Assembly (NCBI GenBank): GCA_937934645.1
Contig: CALGYZ010000023.1
Span: 29,042-93,041, forward strand
Direction: 5' to 3'
From: an uncultured Bacillaceae bacterium
GTDB lineage: Bacteria > Bacillota > Bacilli > Bacillales > Caldibacillaceae
Length of the DNA: 64,000 nt
Both the position numbers and the translations under genes were made by a program. The notes under the pieces were generated by a model, which saw nothing but the letters and a program-made list of their open reading frames with translations, did no database searches and was not told where the DNA came from. Shown in pieces: positions 43,542 through 52,761 of the stretch (within the stretch, counting starts at the first letter, position 1; each line of letters begins with the position of its first letter).

Positions 43542-44183
43542 CTACATTCTCCATAATCCGATGATGATTAACAGCAGGCCCGGCAGAAAAGAAAGCTTTT
43601 TCATCCGCCGGTTAAAAGCGGGATTCCTACCGCACTTTAATCCGAGAGCGGCTAAACAGGAACTCATGATTCCGACGGATACTGCTAGAAGAAACGGGGG
43701 GATCCCGAGAAAGAAAGCACCAATCCCCGCCCCGAAAGCATCAAGAGATAAAGCGGCCCCCAGCAATAAAGCTTCCAGCCCGCTGATATCGCCGGACTTG
43801 TCTAAATCGGCGGTCAACGGTTTTCTTAAAATATGAATGACAATCCCCAGTGATCGGAATTCAAATTTCAGCAAAGTATAATCCCCGCTTTTTTCCAGAC
43901 CGAACTTTTTGTGTACGGATGACCGGAAAAACTGGATTAAAGCCCAGAGCCCTAAAATTATCAATATGGAGCCGCCAATTTTTCCTGCCGCCTCCGGTGA
44001 CAGAGTCCTGCTGATATATTTTCCGACTAAAGCAGCCGCAAGCAGGGCCGTGGCAGAACAAAGCGCAATGATAAAAATCGTTTGCAGCGGAATTTTTATA
44101 TTTCTTAAACCGTAAGCCAGTCCGGCGGAAAAGCAGTCGACGCTTACGGCAAATGCAAGCAAAAATACCGGCAAAAATTCCAT
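43542..44183 (-). CDS. ytaF: Sporulation membrane protein YtaF (MntP-like)
   Basis: A 213-residue integral membrane protein of the YtaF/MntP superfamily with six predicted helices in two repeats. The repeat motif appears as LAFAVSVDCFSAGLAYGLR and again as LGAALSLDAFGAGIGAFFLG, with conserved aspartates that in MntP relate to manganese export. B. subtilis ytaF is a sporulation-linked gene. ATG 44183 has GGGAGGAG upstream, but that site lies within a 10-bp-stem hairpin. Longer frames to 44279 overlap mutM. Confidence 0.9.
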   Translation of the reverse strand: MEFLPVFLLAFAVSVDCFSAGLAYGLRNIKIPLQTIFIIALCSATALLAAALVGKYISRTLSPEAAGKIGGSILIILGLWALIQFFRSSVHKKFGLEKSGDYTLLKFEFRSLGIVIHILRKPLTADLDKSGDISGLEALLLGAALSLDAFGAGIGAFFLGIPPFLLAVSVGIMSSCLAALGLKCGRNPAFNRRMKKLSFLPGLLLIIIGLWRM

Positions 44184-44184
44184 A

Positions 44185-44234
44185 AACAGCTCCTCCCGAA
44201 AAAAATCCTGTCTTATTTTATGAAAGGAGCTGTT
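44185..44234 (-). promoter_or_regulatory. RNA hairpin hiding the ytaF ribosome-binding site
   Basis: AACAGCTCCT and AGGAGCTGTT form a perfect 10-bp stem around a 30-base loop in the mutM-ytaF gap. The ytaF GGGAGGAG site (44190-44197) is mostly inside the 3' arm. No T run follows, so it is not a terminator. Confidence 0.55.
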
Positions 44235-44257
44235 ATTCAGTGCGGAGTGTGTCCGGA

Positions 44258-45082
44258 TTAAACCTGGCATTGGGGGCAAAAATGAGTTCCCCTGCCGGCG
44301 ATCTTCCGCTTTTCAATCGGACTTCCGCAACATTTACAAGCTTGTCCTTCCCTGCCGTATGCATTTAAATTTAATTGAAACATTCCGATTTCGCCCATGG
44401 AATTAACATAGGAGCGGATTGTCGTACCGCCCATTTCCACCGCTTCCCCGAGAGTTGCGATGATTTCCCGGTGCAGCGTTGTAATCTCTTTTTTTGTTAA
44501 TGATTGTGCCGGCCTTTCCGGATGAATCCCGGCCCGGTATAAAGATTCATCAGCGTAAATATTTCCGATTCCTGCCACAACCGTTTGGTCCAAAAGGACA
44601 GACTTAATGATTCTTTTTGTTTTCCCCAATTTTTCTGCAAAATAAGAAAGGGAAAAATCACCGGAAAACGGTTCAGGCCCCAGCTTGCTGAGGGGGAGAC
44701 GGCTTTCTTCCGTTCCCGCTTCAAATACATGCATCGTTCCAAATTTACGGACGTCGCGGTATCTCAACTCCATTCCGCCGGCAAACGAAAAAACAACATG
44801 GGTATGTTTATCAGCCGGGCTGTTTTCCGGAAATATGCCATATTTTCCTTCCATCCGTAAATGACTGACAAGAGTAACTTCATCCATATAAAAAAGTAAA
44901 AACTTTCCCCGTCTCCCCATGCGTCGGATTCTTTGCCCGGTCAGGAGACGCTTAAATTCCTCCAAATCTTTTGGATATTGGACGATTTTCGGCCAATGTA
45001 CCGAAACGCCGGTAATCGTTTTACCGGTAACGAGTGATTCAAGAGTCCGTTTGATTGTTTCAACTTCCGGGAGCTCCGGCAT
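44258..45082 (-). CDS. mutM: Formamidopyrimidine-DNA glycosylase
   Basis: A 274-residue bifunctional glycosylase/AP lyase removing 8-oxoguanine. Catalytic N-terminus PELPEVETI (Pro1, Glu2), lysine in RRGKFLLF, helix-two-turn-helix with GIGNIYADESLYRAGI, and the C-terminal zinc finger CKCC...CPQC. AAAGGGG precedes the ATG, 17 bases after polA. Confidence 0.97.
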   Translation of the reverse strand: MPELPEVETIKRTLESLVTGKTITGVSVHWPKIVQYPKDLEEFKRLLTGQRIRRMGRRGKFLLFYMDEVTLVSHLRMEGKYGIFPENSPADKHTHVVFSFAGGMELRYRDVRKFGTMHVFEAGTEESRLPLSKLGPEPFSGDFSLSYFAEKLGKTKRIIKSVLLDQTVVAGIGNIYADESLYRAGIHPERPAQSLTKKEITTLHREIIATLGEAVEMGGTTIRSYVNSMGEIGMFQLNLNAYGREGQACKCCGSPIEKRKIAGRGTHFCPQCQV

Positions 45083-45099
45083 AAAATCCCCTTTCTAAA

Positions 45100-47730
45100 T
45101 TATTTAGCGTCAAACCAGGTTTTTCCGTAAGCATACTCCACTTTCAGCGGCACGTTTAATTTTGCCGCATTTTCCATCACGTCAGGCACGATTTCCTTTA
45201 ACCGGTCAATTTCTTCTTCCGGTGCTTCAAAAATCAATTCGTCATGAACCTGAAGCAGCAGACGGGCCTGAAGCTTTTCTTCCTCCAAACGCCTGGACAT
45301 ATCGATCATCGCCTTTTTAATAATATCGGCTGCACTTCCCTGTATCGGGGTGTTCATCGCCGTACGCTCGGCAAAACTCCGGACGTTGTAATTCCGACTT
45401 GTAATTTCCGGAATATAACGTCTTCTGTTTAGTAAAGTCGTTACATATCCTTGTTGTTTTGCCAGCTGTACAATTTCCTCCATATATTCTTTTACCTGCG
45501 GATAGCTCTTAAAATAACGTTCGATAAATTCTCCGGCTTCTTTCCGCGAAATACCCAGGTTTTGCGACAGACCGTAATCGCTGATTCCGTATATAATACC
45601 GAAATTAACCGCTTTTGCCTGCCGCCGCATTTCCGGGGTAACTTCGTCCGGTCCGACGTGAAATACGTCCATTGCCGTTTTCGTATGAATATCCATATCC
45701 TGCATAAATGCTTCAATTAATCTTTCATCACCGGAAATGTGGGCAAGTACCCTTAATTCAATCTGCGAATAATCCGCTGCAAAAATGACCCAGCCATCTT
45801 CTGACGGGACAAACGCTTGGCGGATTTTCCTTCCCTCTTCCATGCGGATCGGAATGTTTTGCAAGTTCGGTTCTGTTGAACTGAGTCTGCCTGTTTGTGT
45901 CAATGCCTGATTGAATCTTGTATGAACTTTGCCCGTTTCCGGGTGGACCAGCTTAAGCAATCCTTCAATATATGTCGATTGTAATTTGCCCAACTGGCGG
46001 TAGTGAAGGATTAAATCGACAATTTCATGTTTTGATTGTAATTTCTCGAGAACCGCTGCGGATGTGGAATAACCCGTTTTAGTCTTTTTAATGACCGGAA
46101 GTCCGAGCTTTTCAAATAAAATTACGCCCAATTGTTTCGGCGAATTTATGTTAAACTTTTCTCCCGCTGCATCATAAATTTTTTCTTCAATTTCCATTAA
46201 CCTTTGTTTCAACTCATTACCCATATTGTTCAGACGGGCAGTATCCAGCTTGACGCCGGTAATTTCCATTTTTGCCAAAATAAATGCAAGCGGCATTTCC
46301 AAATCGGTTAACAATTCATTTTGTTCGTTTTCCTTTAACCGGGAAATTAACGCATCCTTTAATTCATATATCGCCCGCGCTTTTCTGACAACATGTTCAG
46401 CCCGTTCTTCGTCTGTTAAAGGTGAACGTTTCACTCCTTTTCCGTAGATGGCATCATCCGGCTGAACCTGATGATAATCGTGGGCTTTCGCCACATCGCT
46501 GAGATCTTTAACCGATTCCGACGGATTCAGCAAATAAGAAGCCAGGAGCAGATCAAAATCAATTCCTTTTACATCGATTTGATATTTTTGCAGGGCGACA
46601 ACCGTCCGTTTAGCATCGTACACCGATTTCTTCATCGATTCGTTTTCCAGCCAGTTTTTAAACTCCTGCGAACGGACGGCCATATGTACGGGAATATAAT
46701 AGTTTCCGGATTCGTTAACCAGTCCGAACCCCAGGATCGGGGACGTGTGGTAATTATCTTCAATAATTTCAACATAAAATGCAGTATGGTTCTGCAGCAG
46801 TTGATTGTCAATCTCTTCCACAAACGTATACTCAAGCGGCTGCATTGTTTCTTCTTTTACTACAACGGACGGATCCATTTTTTCTAGAAGCGACTTAAAC
46901 CCGAGTTCTTTATATAAATCCACTAATTGTTCAATATTTTTACCTGCATATTTTATATCATCAACGGTAATGTCAACTGGGGCTTCCCTGTGGATCGTTG
47001 CCAGCTCTTTACTCATCAATGCCTGATCTTTATATTCCGTTAAATTTTCTTTCAGTTTTTTCCCGCTCACCTGATCAATGGATTCCAGTAGTTTTTCCAC
47101 TGTTTCAAATTGTTTTAAAAGTTTGATGGCCGTTTTCTCCCCGACTCCCGGCACACCCGGAATATTGTCGCTCTGGTCCCCCATGAGCCCTTTCATGTCT
47201 ATGATTTGCCGCGGGGTAATTCCGTATTTTTCCATTATATGTTCCGGTGTATAAGTCTCAATATCCGTTACCCCTTTTCTTGTCACAAGGACGGATGTTT
47301 TTTCCGAAGCCAGTTGGGTTAAGTCCTTATCGCCGGATACGATCCGTACTTCCAGTCCCTTTTCCTCGGCTTCTTTGGACAACGTTCCGATAATATCATC
47401 GGCTTCATAATTTTCCAGCTCATATTGGGCAATACCGAATGCCTCCAGCAATTTCCAGATATAAGGAAATTGCTCTGACAATTCAGGCGGTGTTTTTTCC
47501 CTGCCGCCTTTGTATTCTTTATACGTTTCATGACGGAACGTTGTCTTGCCTGCATCAAAGGCAACCAGCACATGCGTGGGTTTTTCTTCTTCAATAATTT
47601 TTTCCAGCATCATGGCAAAACCGTAAATGGCATTTGTATAAATTCCTTTGTCATTATTCAACAGCGGTAAAGCGAAAAACGCACGATACGCCACGCTGTT
47701 TCCGTCAATTAATACAACTTTTTTTCCCAC
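45100..47730 (-). CDS. polA: DNA polymerase I
   Basis: An 876-residue enzyme for Okazaki fragment processing and repair. N-terminal 5'-3' exonuclease (VLIDGNSVAYRAFFAL, GMMGDQSDNIPG-like GLMGDQSDNIPGVPG), a central 3'-5' exonuclease-like domain and a C-terminal polymerase (DYSQIELRVLAH, RRQAKAVNFGIIYGIS, QVHDELIFEA). The proofreading motif DTE is replaced by VEI around residue 320, so proofreading is lost, as in other Bacillus Pol I. GTG 47730 is preceded by GGGGG at the right distance. Confidence 0.96.
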   Translation of the reverse strand: MGKKVVLIDGNSVAYRAFFALPLLNNDKGIYTNAIYGFAMMLEKIIEEEKPTHVLVAFDAGKTTFRHETYKEYKGGREKTPPELSEQFPYIWKLLEAFGIAQYELENYEADDIIGTLSKEAEEKGLEVRIVSGDKDLTQLASEKTSVLVTRKGVTDIETYTPEHIMEKYGITPRQIIDMKGLMGDQSDNIPGVPGVGEKTAIKLLKQFETVEKLLESIDQVSGKKLKENLTEYKDQALMSKELATIHREAPVDITVDDIKYAGKNIEQLVDLYKELGFKSLLEKMDPSVVVKEETMQPLEYTFVEEIDNQLLQNHTAFYVEIIEDNYHTSPILGFGLVNESGNYYIPVHMAVRSQEFKNWLENESMKKSVYDAKRTVVALQKYQIDVKGIDFDLLLASYLLNPSESVKDLSDVAKAHDYHQVQPDDAIYGKGVKRSPLTDEERAEHVVRKARAIYELKDALISRLKENEQNELLTDLEMPLAFILAKMEITGVKLDTARLNNMGNELKQRLMEIEEKIYDAAGEKFNINSPKQLGVILFEKLGLPVIKKTKTGYSTSAAVLEKLQSKHEIVDLILHYRQLGKLQSTYIEGLLKLVHPETGKVHTRFNQALTQTGRLSSTEPNLQNIPIRMEEGRKIRQAFVPSEDGWVIFAADYSQIELRVLAHISGDERLIEAFMQDMDIHTKTAMDVFHVGPDEVTPEMRRQAKAVNFGIIYGISDYGLSQNLGISRKEAGEFIERYFKSYPQVKEYMEEIVQLAKQQGYVTTLLNRRRYIPEITSRNYNVRSFAERTAMNTPIQGSAADIIKKAMIDMSRRLEEEKLQARLLLQVHDELIFEAPEEEIDRLKEIVPDVMENAAKLNVPLKVEYAYGKTWFDAK

Positions 47731-47809
47731 AATATAACCCCCAATTATAAAATCATGTTCCACGGGTTTTACGGACATTTTTCCGGACAACTTTTTCCAT
47801 TTTTTCGAT

Positions 47810-47867
47810 AAAAAAGCCGTCTTCCTCTCCTTATTCTATCACGGAATAAAAGGAAATGGAAAACGGC
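47810..47867 (-). terminator. Hairpin with T run between hflC and polA
   Basis: GCCGT/ACGGC outer arms (47815-47819 and 47863-47867) with inner TTCCT/AGGAA-type pairing precede a T run on the minus strand. It would reduce read-through from phoPR-hflKC into polA. Confidence 0.65.
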
Positions 47868-47887
47868 CGGATTTTACAAATACCGGT

Positions 47888-48820
47888 TTACTCAATATAA
47901 CCTTGAAGCAATCTCGCATAAGGTGAGTCAGAAGGCAATATAATGACCGTTTCATCATCGATTGTCTGCTTGTAGGATTCCAGTGTCCGGAACAAACCAA
48001 AAAATTCAGGATCCTTTGAAAAAGCTTCGTTATATATTTTTGCCGCTTCTCCTTCACCCTCAGCTCGGATTTCTTCCGCATCGGCTTTTGCTTTGGAAAG
48101 CATCTCCTGTACTTGACGGTCTGTTTCCGCCATTATTTTATTTTTTTCAGCATCCCCCTGGGACAAATAATCTTGTGCTGTTGATTCACGTTCACTAATC
48201 ATGCGTGTATACACTGATTTTTCGTTTTCAGACGGCAAGTCCGTCCTTTTAATCCGGACATCGATAACTTCTACACCGTATTTGTCATTTTTCAACAATT
48301 CATTCACTTGTTCGGTTACCCGGTCATTCAAGCTTCCTCTTGATGATTTTTCATCATTAATGATTTCGTCATAATTGAGTCTCCCAAGCTCAGAGCGGAT
48401 GACAGAATATATGAACTCTTCCATTCTCGCTTCTGCGCTTTCCACCGTCCGTGCATTCGTAATTAAATCTTCCGGATTGACAATTTTCCAAACAGCATAA
48501 TTGTCGATAATCATCCGTTTTTTATCCTTCGTATTGATTTCTGATTCTTTTACATCCAGAGTCATTTGATATTTCGGAAGTGTTGTAACGGTTTGGATAA
48601 ACGGGATTTTAAAATGAATACCCGGTTTGTCAATGACCCGTTTCACTTCCCCGAACTGCCTGACGATTTTATATTCCCCTTCTTTGACGATAAAAATATT
48701 TGCGAGAAGCAAAAAGCTGATCAGAATTAGCAGTAAAATAAATAGTCCGGTTTTGACCCATTTCCGATACGGCATGTCCCGTCTCAGTTCATCCATATCA
48801 ATGACTTTGCCGTTACTCAT
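47888..48820 (-). CDS. hflC: FtsH modulator HflC (SPFH/band 7)
   Basis: A 310-residue membrane protein with an N-terminal transmembrane helix (TGLFILLLILISFLLLANIF) and an SPFH domain (VKEGEYKIVRQFGEVKRVI, later LPKYQMTLDVKESEI, RSELGRLNYDEI) followed by a long helical region. HflC with HflK surrounds the FtsH protease and restrains it. ATG 48820 lies after AAGGAAGTGAG and overlaps the hflK stop by eight bases. Absent from B. subtilis at this place. Confidence 0.92.
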   Translation of the reverse strand: MSNGKVIDMDELRRDMPYRKWVKTGLFILLLILISFLLLANIFIVKEGEYKIVRQFGEVKRVIDKPGIHFKIPFIQTVTTLPKYQMTLDVKESEINTKDKKRMIIDNYAVWKIVNPEDLITNARTVESAEARMEEFIYSVIRSELGRLNYDEIINDEKSSRGSLNDRVTEQVNELLKNDKYGVEVIDVRIKRTDLPSENEKSVYTRMISERESTAQDYLSQGDAEKNKIMAETDRQVQEMLSKAKADAEEIRAEGEGEAAKIYNEAFSKDPEFFGLFRTLESYKQTIDDETVIILPSDSPYARLLQGYIE

Positions 48821-49811
48821 TTTTCTCACTTCCTTCTTTTTTCCGGGATTTCTTTTCATCCGATTTCTTTCCGGCTGATTGTTCCGCACGTTTTGGTGTC
48901 TCTTTCAGCGGTGTTAAAGGCAAATATTTTAATGTTTGTCCATCATCGTTCATAATGTATATCCGGGCATTGGGCAAGATTACTTCCAGAGTTTCGATGA
49001 TTAACCGTTCCCTCGTAACTTCCGGGCTATTTTTATACTCATTATATAAACTGTTGAAAACAGCTACATGGCCGCGCGCTTCTTCCAGCCGGGCAACCTT
49101 TTCTCCTTCCGCACGTGAAATAATTGCGGCTGCTTCCCCTTCCGCTTCATTCAATTTTTGGTTCCGGTATTTTTGGGCTTCATTTATTTTCGTGTTCATC
49201 GTTTCCCGGGCATCCGTCACATCCGTGAACGCCTTCCGTACTTCTTTGTTTGGCAGCTCCACGTCTTGCAGCTTTACAGCCAAAATGGATATACCGATAT
49301 CATATTTTTCGATTAAGCTTTTCAACAGTTCCCAAACTTCGCCTTCAATATCCGCCCTTCCGGAAGTCAGCGCATTATCAATTTTGGAACTTCCGATAAT
49401 ACTCCGTAATGAAGCACTTGTCGCATCATATAAAATGGCTTCCGGATCATCGGCATTAAAAAGAAATTTTACCGGATCCGTTATTTTCCATTGAACGACA
49501 AGATCGGCGATTACAATATTTTCATCGCCGGTAATCATTTTCACGTCATCATGTTTTTCTTTATCATCGTTTTTTGCACCGAGATGAAGACTATACGTTT
49601 CTTTCGATAATTTTTCCACCGTTTGTACTGGCCAAGGCAATTTAAATTTTAAACCCGGTTCGGTCACTGTTTGATCAGCTTTCCCAAATGTCAGCACAAC
49701 TGCTTGTTCCGATTCATCGACGATATACCAGGAAGTCGTTGCGGCCAGTGCCAGGATTAAAATAGCAATCACAATACTGGATGTAATTAAAATTTGCCGT
49801 ATATTAATCAT
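48813..49811 (-). CDS. hflK: FtsH modulator HflK (SPFH/band 7)
   Basis: A 332-residue partner of HflC with an N-terminal transmembrane helix (IVIAILILALAATTSWYIV), then an SPFH domain (SEQAVVLTFGKADQTVTEPG, VQWKITDPVKFLFN, KDV-like VKLQDVELPNKEVRKAFTDV). It ends in a lysine-rich tail. AGGAAG precedes the ATG. The upstream region contains three 12-bp repeats and no obvious consensus promoter. Confidence 0.92.
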   Translation of the reverse strand: MINIRQILITSSIVIAILILALAATTSWYIVDESEQAVVLTFGKADQTVTEPGLKFKLPWPVQTVEKLSKETYSLHLGAKNDDKEKHDDVKMITGDENIVIADLVVQWKITDPVKFLFNADDPEAILYDATSASLRSIIGSSKIDNALTSGRADIEGEVWELLKSLIEKYDIGISILAVKLQDVELPNKEVRKAFTDVTDARETMNTKINEAQKYRNQKLNEAEGEAAAIISRAEGEKVARLEEARGHVAVFNSLYNEYKNSPEVTRERLIIETLEVILPNARIYIMNDDGQTLKYLPLTPLKETPKRAEQSAGKKSDEKKSRKKEGSEKNE

Positions 49812-49885
49812 TTAATCTTCCTTTCTGGCAAAATTCTAAATTTTCTTATATACGAATGTATGAATATTTCATTTCAAAATATGAA

Positions 49886-49921
49886 TGATATATATAATGA
49901 TATATATAATGATATATATAA
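49886..49921. repeat. Three perfect 12-bp AT-rich tandem repeats
   Basis: TGATATATATAA repeats three times exactly (49886-49921), with TGA of a fourth unit following. It lies 75 bases upstream of hflK, in its presumed promoter region, and may vary in copy number between strains. Confidence 0.85.
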
Positions 49922-50017
49922 TGACGGTTTTAAGACAGAATATCCATGAACCAGAGAGATGTTTTAAAAAAACTTCCGCTCTCATTTCAACAAAAGTTTG
50001 TAAAATGATGAACAAAA

Positions 50018-50052
50018 ATAAAAAGGAGGATCCGAACGATGCTTGGATCCCC
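50018..50052 (-). terminator. Terminator of phoPR
   Basis: GGGGATCC pairs with GGATCCTC around an 11-base loop, followed on the minus strand by CTTTTTATTTTTG. It makes hflKC largely independent of phoPR. The rest of 49922-50017 shows no gene. Confidence 0.75.
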
Positions 50053-50106
50053 GGTCAGTATATTTTTTCCTGCTTGGAGGGCTCCGGACCGTGCACCCTC
50101 GTTCCA

Positions 50107-51885
50107 TCACCTTCTGTCAGGCCGGCCGGAAAAGTTTTTCCAAAGTTTCACCGTAAATGTTGAACCTTTTCCTTCTTTACTCTCAACCTGAATTTCTCCA
50201 TCATGCGCTTCTACCGCGTGTTTGACGATCGCCAACCCCAGTCCCGTTCCGCCGGAGTCTCTGCTTCGTGCTTTATCAACCCGGTAAAACCGCTCAAATA
50301 TTCTCGGGATTTCTTTTTCCTCAATTCCAATTCCTGTATCAATAACCGACACGTATACAGCATCGCCCCGGTCAGAAATTTTAATATCGACCGTGCCCGA
50401 TACGGGAGTATAAGATATGGCATTGGTAATTAAATTAATAAATATTTGTTGTATGCGTAAAAGATCGGCTTCGATGGTCACCGGATGTTCCTCACGAATA
50501 CTGAGGGAGATTTGTTTTTCTTCGGCTCTTCCTTTTAATGAATCGACAATTTCATGAATAACTTTATTCAGATTGAATTTCTCCAAACTTAATGTAAAAC
50601 CGTCCTGTTCAATTTTTGAGAGCTCAAGCAAGTCATTAACAAGGGACTGAAGTCGGTTGCTTTCTTTCAAAATGATTTCCAAAAATGACTGTAATGCTTT
50701 TTTATCATTTAACGCCCCTTCCAAAAGCGTTTCGGTAAATCCTTTGATCGAAGTAATGGGTGTTTTTAATTCATGGGACACATTTGCAACAAAATCTTTT
50801 CTTATTTTTTCCAGCTTTTTCAATTCCGTTATGTCATGAAAGACAATGACAATTCCTTTCCATTCATTGTGGGAACCGATAATCGGTGCTCCGAAGATCT
50901 CAAACGTTTTTAATTGTATATTGATGGGTACTGTAATCATTTTGCGGATTTTCTGCTCTGTCATAAAAACTTCTTCGATTATTTCTTTCACTTCTTCATT
51001 TTCAATAACATCCCTGTAAGAATGGCCGATTATGTTATATTCTTCGACTTGAAAAACTTCTTTGTATACCTGGTTCATTAAAGTTATGTATCCTTGGTCA
51101 TCAATCAAAATTAAAGGCGCCCCCATGTTTTCGATGACTGTCATGAGCCGTTCCGTTTGCATTTCCTGTTCCCTTGTCATTTGTTGCAAATTCCGGGCCA
51201 ATATATTAATTGATGCGCTCAGCATCGACAGCTCATTATATTCATTTTCATATGTGCGGGCATGGTAGTTCCCTTTCGCCAGTTCAATTGCTGTTTTAGT
51301 GGCCGATTCCAGGGGACGGGTAAATTTAGTTGTGATTTTTGTTCCGATAAAAACAATAATGATAAATGCCGCACCAAATATTGATGTGAGAAGCATCTGC
51401 ATATTTTTGTTGACTGTTTGCAGTTCTTCCACTTTATCTAATAAAATGCAAATTCCTTCATAAGTTCCATTATATGTGATCGGATGCCAGTAATAGATGA
51501 ATTCGGATTCACCGTTAATATGCATGAAACCTGATTTTTCAATATTTATATTGCTGACGATTTTATCGATGATTTCCCCGTGTTTTTCATAACTAATCTG
51601 TTTATTATAGATATCATATAAAACATCGCCCTCGGGGGTAACGATCGTGACTCTGGCATTTAACACATCTTGCAATTGATCCAATTGTTTTTCATCAAGC
51701 GTTGAAATTCCACCTTGCTCCTCGATTTGTTGAGCAAGGGTTTTTCCGCCATGTTCCAATTGTTCATGAAAAATTTGTAGATAGTGGTTCCGGAACAAGA
51801 TTCCCAAAGCAAAAGCCAAACCGATGAAAACAATGATGATTAAAAGTATCAGGGGGAATAACAGTTTATAGCGGAATTTATTCAT
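50107..51885 (-). CDS. phoR: Phosphate-starvation sensor kinase PhoR
   Basis: A 592-residue membrane histidine kinase. First helix LLFPLILLIIIVFIGLAFAL, extracytoplasmic sensor (about residues 35-160), second helix (FGAAFIIIVFIGT), HAMP, PAS (MTVIENMGAPLILIDDQGY read through VFHDITE), HisKA with the phosphorylated histidine in NVSHELKTPITSIKG, and HATPase with DTGIGIEEKEIPRIFERF and GGTGLGLAIVKH. It phosphorylates PhoP when phosphate is scarce. Overlaps phoP by four bases. Confidence 0.95.
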   Translation of the reverse strand: MNKFRYKLLFPLILLIIIVFIGLAFALGILFRNHYLQIFHEQLEHGGKTLAQQIEEQGGISTLDEKQLDQLQDVLNARVTIVTPEGDVLYDIYNKQISYEKHGEIIDKIVSNINIEKSGFMHINGESEFIYYWHPITYNGTYEGICILLDKVEELQTVNKNMQMLLTSIFGAAFIIIVFIGTKITTKFTRPLESATKTAIELAKGNYHARTYENEYNELSMLSASINILARNLQQMTREQEMQTERLMTVIENMGAPLILIDDQGYITLMNQVYKEVFQVEEYNIIGHSYRDVIENEEVKEIIEEVFMTEQKIRKMITVPINIQLKTFEIFGAPIIGSHNEWKGIVIVFHDITELKKLEKIRKDFVANVSHELKTPITSIKGFTETLLEGALNDKKALQSFLEIILKESNRLQSLVNDLLELSKIEQDGFTLSLEKFNLNKVIHEIVDSLKGRAEEKQISLSIREEHPVTIEADLLRIQQIFINLITNAISYTPVSGTVDIKISDRGDAVYVSVIDTGIGIEEKEIPRIFERFYRVDKARSRDSGGTGLGLAIVKHAVEAHDGEIQVESKEGKGSTFTVKLWKNFSGRPDRR

Positions 51886-52595
51886 GTTGTCTTGGGCTCC
51901 TCCAATTTATATCCAAGACCCCTGATCGTTTTAATGTATTGCGGTTTTTTAGAATTTTTTTCAATTTTTTCCCTCAAGTGACTGATATGTACATCAACAA
52001 TCCGTGTATCACCCACAAAATCGTAGTTCCATACAGCATTTAACAATTGATCGCGGGTTAATACACGCCCCTTATTTTTCGTTAAATAAAGCAGCAACTC
52101 AAACTCTTTCGGAGTAAATTCGAGGAGTTTGCCGTTTAAATAGACTTCATATTGCTCGGGAAGAATGACAAGATCACCGATTTCGATTCTGGATTCATCT
52201 TCTTTCTCCCGGTTATACCGGCTAAAATCCTGCGTCCTTCTTAAAATAGCCTTAACCCTTGCCACCACTTCCCTCGGACTGAAGGGTTTTGTCATATAAT
52301 CATCGGCACCGAGCTCCAAACCTAAAACTTTATCAATTTCATCATCTTTTGCTGTTAACATTAGAATAGGAGTATGAATATGCTCTTTGCGCAACTCTTT
52401 ACAAACTTCCATTCCGTCCATTTTTGGCAACATTAAATCCAATACAATTAAATCCGGCTTTTCTTCTTTTGCCTTCCTGTATCCCTCTTCACCATCATAT
52501 GCTGTAATGACTTCATATCCGGCTTGTGACAAATTGTATTCCAACAAGGTTACGATGGACTCTTCATCATCCACAACCAAAATTTTTTTGACCAT
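51882..52595 (-). CDS. phoP: Phosphate response regulator PhoP
   Basis: A 237-residue OmpR-type regulator. Receiver domain with VVDDEES, phospho-acceptor Asp53 in LIVLDLMLPKMDG and Lys in DYMTKPFSP; winged-helix DNA-binding domain with TPKEFELLLYLTKNKGRVLT and VDVHISHLREKIE. It controls phosphate-starvation genes. GGAGG precedes the ATG. In B. subtilis mdh lies just upstream; here icd does. Confidence 0.96.
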   Translation of the reverse strand: MVKKILVVDDEESIVTLLEYNLSQAGYEVITAYDGEEGYRKAKEEKPDLIVLDLMLPKMDGMEVCKELRKEHIHTPILMLTAKDDEIDKVLGLELGADDYMTKPFSPREVVARVKAILRRTQDFSRYNREKEDESRIEIGDLVILPEQYEVYLNGKLLEFTPKEFELLLYLTKNKGRVLTRDQLLNAVWNYDFVGDTRIVDVHISHLREKIEKNSKKPQYIKTIRGLGYKLEEPKTT

Positions 52596-52627
52596 ACATA
52601 ATCCTCCATATCTTGCTTGTTATCCAT

Positions 52628-52676
52628 TGTTAACATTCCGTTAAATTGTTTGAAAATACTTAACAACTTCATTATA
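52628..52676 (-). promoter_or_regulatory. phoP promoter with PhoP-box-like repeats
   Basis: TGATATAAT on the minus strand (-10 at 52671-52676) is an extended -10. Downstream, TTAACG (52639-52644) and TTAACA (52628-52633) are spaced 11 bases start to start, as PhoP-binding TT(A/T)ACA repeats are. This suggests autoregulation. Confidence 0.4.
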
Positions 52677-52714
52677 TCAGTTTATATTAAAGAATAAAAT
52701 ACACCCCTGAAAAT

Positions 52715-52747
52715 AAAAAAGGGCAATCCCTCAGGATCGCCCTTTTT
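52715..52747 (-). terminator. Terminator of citZ-icd
   Basis: AAGGGCGATCC pairs with GGATTGCCCTT (one G-U), flanked by A and T runs, just after the icd stop codon. Confidence 0.88.
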
Positions 52748-52761
52748 AAACGAATGCCCGA

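Noticed and set aside
49885..50163. Plus-strand frame starting with repeated MIYI units
   Set aside because: It arises from the AT tandem repeats, crosses the phoPR terminator and has no ribosome-binding site or family similarity.
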